Part shown: positions 24,647 to 32,572 of the stretch, in pieces
How the letters are laid out: each line of letters begins with the position of its first letter
Numbering within the stretch: position 1 is the first letter of the stretch
Source of the DNA: Phytohabitans aurantiacus
GTDB taxonomy: Bacteria; Actinomycetota; Actinomycetes; Mycobacteriales; Micromonosporaceae
Length of the DNA: 64,000 bases
Assembly (NCBI RefSeq): GCF_027923225.1
Contig: NZ_BSDI01000007.1
Location: 775,617-839,616, forward strand
Direction of reading: 5' to 3'
Notes under the pieces: model-generated
Databases searched by the model: none
Told to the model about the DNA's origin: nothing
What the model saw: only the letters and a program-made list of their open reading frames with translations
Program-made: the position numbers and the translations under genes

Positions 24647-25246
24647 GTGAGTGTTCCAGCGCGGCAGGTGCGAGCGCGCTATTCGGACCAGACGATCATT
24701 GTGTACCAGGCGTATCCGGCGGAGATCGCCGCGCCCGCGGTCGCCGCCGGGCGGTTCGTAGGGCCGTTCAAGCGCGAGCGCATGACGTGGATCAAACCGT
24801 CGTTCCTCTGGATGATGTACCGCTGCGGCTGGGCAACCAAGCCCGGCCAGGAGCGCGTGCTCGCGGTGGAGATCACCCGGGCCGGGTTCGAGTGGGCGCT
24901 GGGGCGGGCGTGCCTCAGCCACTACGTCTGCGACCTGTACGAGGATCGGGCCGCGTGGTCGCGCGCGTTGCGCAGGAGTCCGGTGCGGGTGCAGTGGGAT
25001 CCGGAGCGATCGCTGCGGCTGGGTCCGCTGCCACACCGGTCGCTCCAGGTTGGACTGTCGGGTGAGGCCGTCGGGCGATACGTCGACGAGTGGACCGTCT
25101 CGATCACCGAGGTCACGCCGCTGGCGCGGCGGATGCGAGGGCTGCTGGACGAGGGCGACGAGGCGGCTGCCACGGCGCTGCTCCCGGCGGAGCGGCCGTA
25201 TCCGTTGCCGGAAGCCGTCCGCGCCACGATCGGTGCGGGCCTCTGA
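24647..25246 (+). CDS. DUF4291 family protein
   Basis: 199 residues with the DUF4291 hallmarks: QTIIVYQAYPAEIAAPAV, RMTWIKPSFLWMMYR (close to invariant), QWDPER and a final helical tail. The family is widespread in bacteria and fungi with no known function. GTG start, divergent from the P-loop gene with 84 bases between them. Confidence 0.93.
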   Translation: MSVPARQVRARYSDQTIIVYQAYPAEIAAPAVAAGRFVGPFKRERMTWIKPSFLWMMYRCGWATKPGQERVLAVEITRAGFEWALGRACLSHYVCDLYEDRAAWSRALRRSPVRVQWDPERSLRLGPLPHRSLQVGLSGEAVGRYVDEWTVSITEVTPLARRMRGLLDEGDEAAATALLPAERPYPLPEAVRATIGAGL

Positions 25247-25368
25247 TGGCCCGGGTGTCGGAGGAGGATCCGGAGTCGCCGACGGTCGATATCCGGATCT
25301 GAAAATCGTGCGGGTCTGGCACAACAGATTCGGGTGCTCGCGCGTCCTCGGGACTGAGGGAGGTGGCC

Positions 25369-25881
25369 ATGAGGGACACCGACGCGGCATTCGACGCGTT
25401 TGTGGTGACGCGCGCGCCGGCCCTGTTGCGTTACGGGTACGTGCTCAGTGGCAACCCGCACGACGCGGCCGACCTAGCGCAGGAGGCCCTGGCACGGCTG
25501 GGGACGGCCTGGTCGCGCGTGCAGCGCAAGGGTGACCCGGAGGGGTACGTGCGCACCACCATGGCCCGATTGCACATTAGCTGGTGGCGGCGCCGCCGGC
25601 GGGAAAGCCTGGTCGGCGAGGTCCCCGAACGGGGGTATGCAGACCCGGGACTCGACGAGGTCGAGGTGGACCCGGGGCTGTGGAGGGCCCTCGCCGACCT
25701 GCCCGCACGGCAGCGGGCGGTGCTGGTGCTCCGGTACTACGAGCTTCACACCGACGAAGAGATCGCCACGCTGCTCGGCATCTCCCGCAGCACGGTGCGC
25801 GGATACGCCTTCCGCGCGCTGGAGACGCTGCGTGCGAGCTGGCAGGACCGCTCGCGGAGCACGGCAGGGGGTGCCCGGTGA
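25369..25881 (+). CDS. SigE-family ECF sigma factor
   Basis: 170 residues: region 2 (FVVTRAPALLRYGYVLSGNP ... DLAQEALARLG) and region 4 (LPARQRAVLVLRYYELHTDE ... LLGISRSTVRGYAFRALETL). This is the SigE-family group common in Micromonosporaceae. The ATG at 25369 follows GAGGGAGG. Its stop overlaps the start of the following membrane protein (GTGA), the usual sigma/anti-sigma coupling. Confidence 0.94.
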   Translation: MRDTDAAFDAFVVTRAPALLRYGYVLSGNPHDAADLAQEALARLGTAWSRVQRKGDPEGYVRTTMARLHISWWRRRRRESLVGEVPERGYADPGLDEVEVDPGLWRALADLPARQRAVLVLRYYELHTDEEIATLLGISRSTVRGYAFRALETLRASWQDRSRSTAGGAR

Positions 25882-27071
25882 CCACGCCGATCGAGTACAC
25901 GTTGACCAGTACCCTCGCCGCTGCCTCCTCGGCGGCGCCGCAACCGGATCCGGGGTTTCTCGCCGCTGTGCGCCGGCGGCGGCGCCGCCGGCAGCGGCGC
26001 ACGACCATCCTCAGCGCCTGCGCCGCCGTGCTCGCCGTGGTCGCCACGGTCGCGGTGGTCGACCAATTCAAGCCGGTACCGGTACAGCGCTTCGGTCACC
26101 TGCTGAGCCCTGACCGGATACCGGATTTCTTCAACCTCGCGCCGCCCGAGCGGGTGTGGCCGGATGCCGTGCACCGGTTGCCGGCGAAGCTGCCGGATGG
26201 CTCGGACTACACGGTCGTGGACGTGCTCGGCGACGGGCGGTACCTGGTCGCGGACGTGCGCCCGATCGACGAAAGTGCCGGCCCATCGGTGTTCCACCCG
26301 GCCAGCGGCACGGTCACCGCGCTGGCGACGTCCGCGGTGACGGCGGGGCTGGCCGAGGCCCGCCTGCTGATGGCCCGGGGCGTCGGCGACCGCGTCGTGT
26401 GGTTCGTCGACGCTCGCCGGAACGGCAAGTCGGCGCGCGAGCTGTGGTCGGCGCCGGTCGCCGGCGGCGCCGCCACCAGGCTGGCCGCGACCAAAACGGG
26501 TCCCGGAACCTTCAGCGTCGCCGGTGACACGGTCATGTGGGAGGAGCCCCGCGGCGCGGGCTACGACGGGGTGGTGATCCGGCGGGTCGCGGCCGCGGGC
26601 GGGCCGGTCACCGATGTACCGGGCTCGACCGGGTACTGGTTGACGCTCGACGGGCCGTGGCTGACCTCGAAGTACACCGGCACGCCGTTTCCGGACGAGC
26701 CGCAGGACCGGGGCGACCTGCTCAACGCGGTCACCGGCGAGCGGGTGCCGTGGACCGCCAACCCGAAGATCGCGGCGGCGCGGTGCGGGCCGACCTGGTG
26801 CGGCGGCACCGGGCCGTACGGCCTCGCGGCGTTGCAGGACACCAACGGCGGCGGCTACGTCGAGCTGAAGGACGGTTGCTCGCTCTATCCGGCCATGGGC
26901 GGCCGGCTCGCGGTGGGCCTGCTGTACAGCCAGCCGATCGTGTGGGATCGGGCCACCGGCCGCGCCAGCGTGCTGACGTACAACATGGGGCGGGACCGGG
27001 GCGAGCCGGTGGTCCAGGTCTGGCCCGCGCCCGGCGCGCTCATGGTCCTCGACCTGCAGGCGATCGCGTAG
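25878..27071 (+). CDS. Membrane protein, probable anti-sigma partner of SigE-type factor
   Basis: 397 residues: a cytoplasmic N-terminus of about 40 residues with a run of arginines, one membrane helix (about 41-60), and a large external domain with beta-propeller-like repeats (VVWFVDARRNG, LWSAPVAGGAATRLA, VMWEEPRGAGYDG). Two close cysteines (ARCGPTWCGG) may form a disulfide. It is read from a GTG overlapping the sigma stop. A sensor/anti-sigma role is inferred from position. Confidence 0.75.
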   Translation: MTTPIEYTLTSTLAAASSAAPQPDPGFLAAVRRRRRRRQRRTTILSACAAVLAVVATVAVVDQFKPVPVQRFGHLLSPDRIPDFFNLAPPERVWPDAVHRLPAKLPDGSDYTVVDVLGDGRYLVADVRPIDESAGPSVFHPASGTVTALATSAVTAGLAEARLLMARGVGDRVVWFVDARRNGKSARELWSAPVAGGAATRLAATKTGPGTFSVAGDTVMWEEPRGAGYDGVVIRRVAAAGGPVTDVPGSTGYWLTLDGPWLTSKYTGTPFPDEPQDRGDLLNAVTGERVPWTANPKIAAARCGPTWCGGTGPYGLAALQDTNGGGYVELKDGCSLYPAMGGRLAVGLLYSQPIVWDRATGRASVLTYNMGRDRGEPVVQVWPAPGALMVLDLQAIA

Positions 27072-27160
27072 GCCCGTCTTGCGGCGGAAAACCCGTTGCG
27101 CGCCGGCTGACCGGCTGATTCTCTGACCGTGTAAACCGCCGACCTGAAAGAGGAGCAGGA

Positions 27161-27271
27161 ATGCGAGCCACGCCCATCTCCATCGAAGACCTGTTCGTCG
27201 ATTCGAGGGGTTGGCCGTTTGCTCCGCAGCACTCTGAACCTTGGCATCCTGGCGCACGTCGACGCCGGTAA
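27161..27271 (+). CDS. 36-residue upstream ORF (candidate leader peptide)
   Basis: An ATG at 27161 has an excellent ribosome binding site (GAGGAG, 5-base spacer) and opens 36 codons. The peptide begins MRATPISIEDLFVDS and ends in four arginines, stopping at TAA 27269-27271, 53 bases inside the GTPase gene in another frame. The GTPase itself starts at a weak TTG. Ribosomal-protection genes are often controlled by translation of a short leader, so stalling here could set GTPase expression. The arginine run overlaps codons for the P-loop, so it may be a by-product of that coding. Confidence 0.5.
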   Translation: MRATPISIEDLFVDSRGWPFAPQHSEPWHPGARRRR

Positions 27272-29168
27272 GACCACACTCTCCGAACGGCTGCTCTACG
27301 CGGCCGGCGTCATCGACTCGCCCGGGCGTGTCGACGATGGCACGACGCGCACCGACTCGCTCGCGCTGGAACGCCAGCGCGGCATCACGATCCGGTCCGC
27401 CGTCGTGTCACTCACGATCCGCGGCACGGCGGTCAACCTGATCGACACGCCCGGGCACCCCGACTTCGTCGCCGAGGTCGACCGGGTGCTGGGCGTGCTC
27501 GACGGCGCCGTCCTCGTGATCTCCGCCGTCGAGGGCGTGCAGCCGCAGACGCGGGTACTGATGCGGGCACTGCGACGGCTGCGGGTGCCGACGCTGCTGT
27601 TCATCAACAAGGTCGACCGCCGCGGCGCCGACGTCGACCGCGTGCTGGCGGAGGTCGAGCGCCGCCTCGGTGTCACCTGCGTGCCGATGACCCGGGTCGA
27701 GCGGCCGGGCGCCCGCGACGCGCGGGTGGTGCCGTGCCCGCCGGACCGTGACCTGCTGACGCAGGCGCTGGCCGGCAACGACGACGCGCTGCTGGCGGCG
27801 TACGTCGAGGACGAGGCGCGCGTGACGCCCGCGGTGCTGCGGCGTGAACTGGCGGCGCAGACCGCGCGGGCCCTGGTGCACCCGGTGTACGCCGGGTCGG
27901 CCGCCACGGGCACCGGTGTCGCCGAGCTGATGGACGGTCTCGTCGAGCTGCTACCGGTCGCCACGGGTGACGCGGACGGGCCGGTCGGCGGCACGGTGTT
28001 CAAGATCGAGCGCGGTGCGGCCGGCGAGAAGATCGCGTACGTGCGCATGGACTCGGGAACCCTACGCACTCGCGATCCCATCCATAGTGGACTCATCCAC
28101 AGTGGACCCGACAAGGTGACCGCGATCAGCGTCTTCGAGGGCGGGGCGTGGGTGCGGCGCGACGCGGTACGCGCCAGCGAGATCGGCAAGCTGTGGGGCC
28201 TCGCCCACGCGCGGGTCGGTGACCCCGTCGGCCGGTCAAGCGCCTCAGAGGCGAGACAGCACTTCGCGCCACCTACATTGGAGGCGGTGGTCGAGCCGGT
28301 GCGGCATGAGGACCACGTGGCGCTGCGCGCCGCCCTGGCGCAACTGTCCGAACAGGACCCGCTCATCAACGTGCGCACGGACGGCGCGGAGCTGGCGGTG
28401 TCGCTGTACGGCGAGGTGCAGAAGGAGGTCATCCAGGCCACGCTCGCCGACGACTTCGGCGTGGAGGTCGTCTTTCACGGTGCCACTCCCCTGTACCTGG
28501 AACGGCCGGCCGCCTCGGGCGAGGCCGTGGAGCTGCTGCACGGGCCCGGAAACCCGTACCTGGCGACGATCGGGCTCCGCGTGGATCCGGCGCCGCCAGG
28601 GTCCGGTGTGGACTTCCGGCTGGGCGTCGACTATCGGGGCGCGCCACTGTTCGTGTACCGCAACCTCGACGAGTTCGGGGAGAGCATGGCCGGGTACGTG
28701 CGGGAGGCCCTGCGCGAGGGGCCGCACGGGTGGCCGGTCAGCGACTGCGTGGTGACGATGACGCGGAGCCAGTACAGCGTGCCGGACGGGCCGCCGTCGA
28801 CCCGGGGGCCGCTCAGCACCGCCGCCGACTTCCGCAAGCTCACGCCGCTCGTGCTCGGTCAGGCGCTGGCGGCCGCCGGCACGATCGTCTGCGAGCCGAT
28901 GTCACGGGTACGCGTCGACGCGCCAGCCGACACGCTGGGCGCGCTGCTCGGTGCGCTGAGCCGGCTGAGCACGGCGGTGGAGGCGCCCGATGTGCGTGGC
29001 GGCGAGGTGACCGTCGAGGCGGTACTGCCGGCCGCGAGCGTGCCACGCCTGCAGCGCGACTTGCCCGGGCTGACCAGCGGCGAGGGCGTGCTCGACGCGA
29101 CGTACGCGGGTCACGAGCCCGTGCGCGGGCCCCACCCCGTGATCAGGGCGTCCCTCAAGTCGCCCTGA
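27219..29168 (+). CDS. Ribosomal-protection (TetM/OtrA-like) translation GTPase
   Basis: 649 residues, the length of TetM-class proteins and shorter than EF-G. G1 is GILAHVDAGKTTLSERLL, G2 is RGITIRSA, G3 is DTPGHPDF and G4 is NKVDR; EF-G-like domains II-V follow. Family members dislodge tetracycline from the ribosome; related actinobacterial paralogues act on other ribosome-bound states, so tetracycline resistance is likely but not certain. The TTG at 27219 follows GAGGGG (8-base spacer). The last residues (VIRASLKSP) are encoded by the 54-bp palindromic element, which also supplies the downstream hairpin. Confidence 0.9.
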   Translation: MLRSTLNLGILAHVDAGKTTLSERLLYAAGVIDSPGRVDDGTTRTDSLALERQRGITIRSAVVSLTIRGTAVNLIDTPGHPDFVAEVDRVLGVLDGAVLVISAVEGVQPQTRVLMRALRRLRVPTLLFINKVDRRGADVDRVLAEVERRLGVTCVPMTRVERPGARDARVVPCPPDRDLLTQALAGNDDALLAAYVEDEARVTPAVLRRELAAQTARALVHPVYAGSAATGTGVAELMDGLVELLPVATGDADGPVGGTVFKIERGAAGEKIAYVRMDSGTLRTRDPIHSGLIHSGPDKVTAISVFEGGAWVRRDAVRASEIGKLWGLAHARVGDPVGRSSASEARQHFAPPTLEAVVEPVRHEDHVALRAALAQLSEQDPLINVRTDGAELAVSLYGEVQKEVIQATLADDFGVEVVFHGATPLYLERPAASGEAVELLHGPGNPYLATIGLRVDPAPPGSGVDFRLGVDYRGAPLFVYRNLDEFGESMAGYVREALREGPHGWPVSDCVVTMTRSQYSVPDGPPSTRGPLSTAADFRKLTPLVLGQALAAAGTIVCEPMSRVRVDAPADTLGALLGALSRLSTAVEAPDVRGGEVTVEAVLPAASVPRLQRDLPGLTSGEGVLDATYAGHEPVRGPHPVIRASLKSP

Positions 29169-29192
29169 CGACTTCAGGTACGCCCTGATCAC
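29139..29192. repeat. 54-bp palindromic element, copy 1 (stop-codon hairpin)
   Basis: GTGATCAGGGCGTCCCTCAA and its complement close a 24-base-arm hairpin around CCCTGA. The TGA in the loop ends the GTPase gene, and the TGA in the right terminal GTGATCA, read on the minus strand, ends the B3/B4 gene. It may also act as a bidirectional terminator between the converging genes, though no T-run is present. Exactly 54 bases, like the copies at 41755 and 48813. Confidence 0.85.
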
Positions 29193-29932
29193 GGAAGGGG
29201 GAATGCGAAGCGCGAACCCGGCTCACTCAGCGCCCCCATCGACGGCGTGACACTCCACAGTGCACTCAGCTCGTCGGCGACCGCGGCCACCAGCTTCGGT
29301 ACGTCGGACGGCGCGCTGTCGTGCATCGCCTCCGCGACGATCAGCACCGACGTCGTGTCCGCGCGCACCGCTGAGTGGCCGCTCTGCCGGTGCGTCCACC
29401 GGCGCGCGTGCGCCTCGCCACCCGCGTCGGCGAAGACGAGCTCGCCCGGCTCGGGATGCTCCACCTCTCCCGAGAACGCCAGGTACCGCTCGTCGCCCGT
29501 CGCCGGCCGTACCCGCAGGTCACCGGCGATCCGGCTCGCGTCGAGCGCCGCCACCGGGATCGCGAACGCCACCGAGATCGCGTTGCACAGGTCGATCAGA
29601 GGGTGGATGCGCGGCAGGTCGCCCTCCTTGCGCAGGCGGCGCAGCAGCGACTCGGACGCGCACCGGTACTGGGTCGGCTTCAGCCCCATCCGCCCGAAGG
29701 CGCGCCGCCACGCCTGAATCTCGGGCAGCTTGGCCTCGGTGCCGTCTGCCTCGGTGCCGCCCGCGAGGCGCGCCCGCGCGATCGCCAGGTATCGGGCCAC
29801 GACCGGTTCGACGGGAAGCTCGGGCGCGACAGGCACAGTGGCGGTCAGGCCGGTCGCGTACACCGCGCCCGCGACCAGGTCGGGATGCGCCGCCCAGACG
29901 GCGGGCGCGTGCTGGAAGTACCTGCTCACCAC
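29189..29932 (-). CDS. B3/B4 tRNA-editing-like domain protein
   Basis: 247 residues. The protein matches stand-alone B3/B4 domains related to the editing module of phenylalanyl-tRNA synthetase beta subunit: QAWRRAFGRMGLKPTQYRCA, SLLRRLRKEGDLPRIHPLID, LCNAISVAFAIPVAALD, and a late beta-rich segment. Such proteins are thought to bind or edit mischarged tRNA; free-standing forms are largely uncharacterised. I start at GTG 29932 (MVSRYFQHA); the frame runs open to 30031. Its stop codon lies in the 54-bp element. The gene is divergent from fxsA. Confidence 0.85.
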   Translation of the reverse strand: MVSRYFQHAPAVWAAHPDLVAGAVYATGLTATVPVAPELPVEPVVARYLAIARARLAGGTEADGTEAKLPEIQAWRRAFGRMGLKPTQYRCASESLLRRLRKEGDLPRIHPLIDLCNAISVAFAIPVAALDASRIAGDLRVRPATGDERYLAFSGEVEHPEPGELVFADAGGEAHARRWTHRQSGHSAVRADTTSVLIVAEAMHDSAPSDVPKLVAAVADELSALWSVTPSMGALSEPGSRFAFPLP

Positions 29933-30021
29933 GCCACTCTGCCCGCCACGGCGGCGCGACTGCCAGGGCCAAAGGCAGCGCGGACGACCGGTCCATTCGC
30001 GGTCGTGCTGAGAGCGCGACG

Positions 30022-30050
30022 GTGACATCACGTCGAGTAGTCTCTATCCT
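30022..30050 (+). promoter_or_regulatory. Candidate promoter of the fxs operon
   Basis: GTGACA (30022-30027), a 17-base spacer and TATCCT (30045-30050), 33 bases before the fxsA ATG. This fits a housekeeping-type promoter in a high-GC genome. It is read from the sequence alone. Confidence 0.45.
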
Positions 30051-30083
30051 TACCCTCGGGAGTCGACTGTTAGGGGAGCCGCC

Positions 30084-30269
30084 ATGGATCGTGCCGCACC
30101 CAGCCGTCAGGCCAGCGAAGCCGACCCGTTCGAAGCCGTCCGGCACACGCCCTTACGCCGGATCGCCACCGACAACATCGACGCGGTCAATGCCGTCCGG
30201 CGCCGAGTGCTGCACACCGAGTCCGGCCTGGCCTCCATCGGGGCCACGCCGTTCAATTCCGCGATCTGA
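30084..30269 (+). CDS. fxsA: FxSxx-COOH RiPP precursor FxsA
   Basis: 61 residues ending in FNSAI, the F-x-S-x-x carboxyl terminus that defines FxsA precursors. The leader has the family-like TPLRRIATD segment and an amphipathic helix (NIDAVNAVRRRV). By family knowledge the partner maturase links the Phe 57 ring to the Ser 59 beta-carbon, giving a three-residue cyclophane. The ATG is preceded by AGGGGAG. It is the first gene of the operon, 8 bases before fxsB. Whether a protease releases the core is unknown; no dedicated peptidase or exporter gene lies in the operon. Confidence 0.9.
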   Translation: MDRAAPSRQASEADPFEAVRHTPLRRIATDNIDAVNAVRRRVLHTESGLASIGATPFNSAI

Positions 30270-30277
30270 CGAATCTA

Positions 30278-32572
30278 TTGCGGTATTTCGTTCTCAAGGT
30301 GCACAGCCGGTGTGACCTGGCCTGTGACCACTGCTACGTATACGAGCACGCCGACCAGAGCTGGCGCACCCGGCCACGGAGCATCGCGCTCGAAACCGTG
30401 CGGGCGGCCGGCAAACGCATCGCCGAGCACGCGGCCACCCACGCGCTGCCCGGCGTCCAGGTGATCCTCCACGGTGGCGAGCCGCTGCTGCTGGGCGCCG
30501 ACCGGCTCGACGCCGTGCTGGCCGAGTTGCAAGCCACCATCGCGTCGGTCGTCCGGCTCGACCTGCGCATGCAGACCAACGCCGTGCTGCTCTCCCCCGC
30601 GATCTGCGACGTCCTGCTGCGGCACGGGGTGCGGGTCGGCGTTTCGCTCGACGGCGACCGGGCCGCCAACGACCGGCATCGCCGGTTCGCCAACGGGGCG
30701 AGCAGCCACGCGCGGGTGCTGCGCGGGCTCGCCCTGCTGCGCCAGCCGGCGTACCGCTCGCTGTACGCCGGCATCCTGTGCACCGTCGACGTGGCGGGCG
30801 ACCCGGTCGCGGTCTACGAGGCGCTACTGGCCGAGGCGCCGCCGCGCGTCGACTTCCTGCTGCCGCACGCCACGTGGGACCGGCCGCCGCCACGCCCGGG
30901 CGGGACCGCCACGCCGTACGCCGACTGGCTCGGCCGGATCCACGACCGCTGGACGGCCGGCGGGCGCCCGATGCCGATCCGCCTCTTCGACGCGCTCTCG
31001 TCCACTGTGGAGTACCGGGCCGGCGGCACCGAGGCGGTCGGCCTCGACCCGGCCGACGTGGTGGTCATCGAGACCGACGGCGCCTGGGAGCAGGCCGACT
31101 CGCTGAAGACGGCGTACGACGGGGCGCCCGCGACCGGGTTCGACGTGTTCTCGCACAGCGTCGACGAGGTGGCCGGGCACGCGGGTGTCGCCGCGCGCCA
31201 GAACGGTCTCGCCGGAGTCTGCGCCACCTGCCGGGCGTGCCCGGTCGTGCGGCGGTGCGGCGGCGGCCTGTTCGCCCACCGGTACCGCTCGGGGTCCGGG
31301 TTCGACAACCCGTCGGTCTACTGCGCCGACCTCAAGGCACTCATCGCCCGGATCGACCCGTCGCCGGCCGATGTGTCGCGGGCCGAGCGCGGGCAAAGCG
31401 TAGACGGGAGCGGTCGAGACCCCATGTCGGATCGGGACATGCCGGATCGGGAATTGGACGCGATCGGCTCCGGATACGGCGACGCGGCCGCTATGGCCCG
31501 GCTCGTCGAGTCGCAGGTGCCGATCACCCGCGTCCTGCTGTCGATGGTCGGCGAGACCGAGGCCGCCACACCGGCGTGGGAGCTGCTCGAACACGTCGAC
31601 GCGGTGGCGCCCGAGGCGGTGGCGGCGGTGCTCGCGCACCCGTACGTGCGCGCCTGGGCGGTCCGCTACCTGGAACAGCCCGCACACCGCGACACCGACC
31701 GGGGGCACCTGGCGTGCGTCGCCGCGGCGGCCGCGGTACGGGCCGGGGTCTCCGCCGAGCTGGCGCTGCCGGTCCGCGACGGCCTCGTGCACCTGCCGGC
31801 GCTCGGCGCGTACGCGGTCGCGTCACCGTCGATGGAGACCGCCGAGCTGTCCATCGCCGAGGGCGAGTTCGAGCTGCGCGCCGCCGCCGAATGGTGGCCC
31901 ATGAGGTGGCTCGACGCCGGCGGCCAGCGGGTGCCGGTCGAAGACACCGACCCGTACCGGGACTGTCACGAGTGGCCGGTGGCCGGCCGCCTCAGCACCG
32001 CCGCCGCCGGCTCCTGGCAGAGCCTGCTCACGGCCGCCTGGCAGGGCATCCACCGGGACGCCCCGGCACACGCGCCCGCGGTCCGAGCGGCGTTCCGCGC
32101 CCTGGTACCGCTGGTCACCGACCCCGGTGGCCGGCTGCGCAGCGCCACCAACCGGGACGCGTTCGGAGCGGTCGCGGTCGCCGACCCGGGCAGCGGCGAC
32201 GCGCTGGCGCTGCTGCTCGTGCACGAGGTGCAGCACGTCAAGCTCGGTGCCGTGCTCGACCGGTACGACCTGGTGGACAAGGACCATCGCGAGCTGCTCA
32301 CCGTGCCGTGGCGGCCGATCAAGCGGCCCGCCGAGGCGGTGCTGCAGGGCGCGTACGCCCACCTCGCCGTCGCCGACGTGTGGCGGGCGCGCAGCCGCGA
32401 AGCCGACTCCGAAGCCGCGAACGAAGCGGCCGAGCACTATCACCGGTACCGCGACTGGGTGACCGGCGCGCTCGACGCGTTGCACCGCACCGGCGCGCTG
32501 ACCGCCGACGGCGAGCGGTTCACCCGCCGGATGCGCGAGACGGTGGAGAAGTGGCGTGACGACCATCGCTGA
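30278..32572 (+). CDS. fxsB: Cyclophane-forming radical SAM/SPASM maturase FxsB with HExxH domain
   Basis: 764 residues. The radical SAM cluster motif is CDLACDHC (Cys 12, 16, 19), very near the N-terminus. SPASM-type cysteines lie at about residues 315-350 (CATCRACPVVRRCGGG ... VYCADLK). After a linker near residue 370 comes a second region with HEVQH (His 649 to His 653), the HExxH domain fused to FxsB in this family. The enzyme makes the Phe-Ser crosslink in FxsA; the HExxH half has no proven reaction. Start: TTG at 30278 without a ribosome binding site, 8 bases after fxsA, so translation is probably coupled; a CTG at 30266 is possible. Confidence 0.92.
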   Translation: MRYFVLKVHSRCDLACDHCYVYEHADQSWRTRPRSIALETVRAAGKRIAEHAATHALPGVQVILHGGEPLLLGADRLDAVLAELQATIASVVRLDLRMQTNAVLLSPAICDVLLRHGVRVGVSLDGDRAANDRHRRFANGASSHARVLRGLALLRQPAYRSLYAGILCTVDVAGDPVAVYEALLAEAPPRVDFLLPHATWDRPPPRPGGTATPYADWLGRIHDRWTAGGRPMPIRLFDALSSTVEYRAGGTEAVGLDPADVVVIETDGAWEQADSLKTAYDGAPATGFDVFSHSVDEVAGHAGVAARQNGLAGVCATCRACPVVRRCGGGLFAHRYRSGSGFDNPSVYCADLKALIARIDPSPADVSRAERGQSVDGSGRDPMSDRDMPDRELDAIGSGYGDAAAMARLVESQVPITRVLLSMVGETEAATPAWELLEHVDAVAPEAVAAVLAHPYVRAWAVRYLEQPAHRDTDRGHLACVAAAAAVRAGVSAELALPVRDGLVHLPALGAYAVASPSMETAELSIAEGEFELRAAAEWWPMRWLDAGGQRVPVEDTDPYRDCHEWPVAGRLSTAAAGSWQSLLTAAWQGIHRDAPAHAPAVRAAFRALVPLVTDPGGRLRSATNRDAFGAVAVADPGSGDALALLLVHEVQHVKLGAVLDRYDLVDKDHRELLTVPWRPIKRPAEAVLQGAYAHLAVADVWRARSREADSEAANEAAEHYHRYRDWVTGALDALHRTGALTADGERFTRRMRETVEKWRDDHR

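Noticed and set aside
24563..25390. N-terminal extension of the duplicated P-loop protein
   Set aside because: It would be antisense to DUF4291, which has strong family motifs; the first P-loop starts right after the GTG at 24562.
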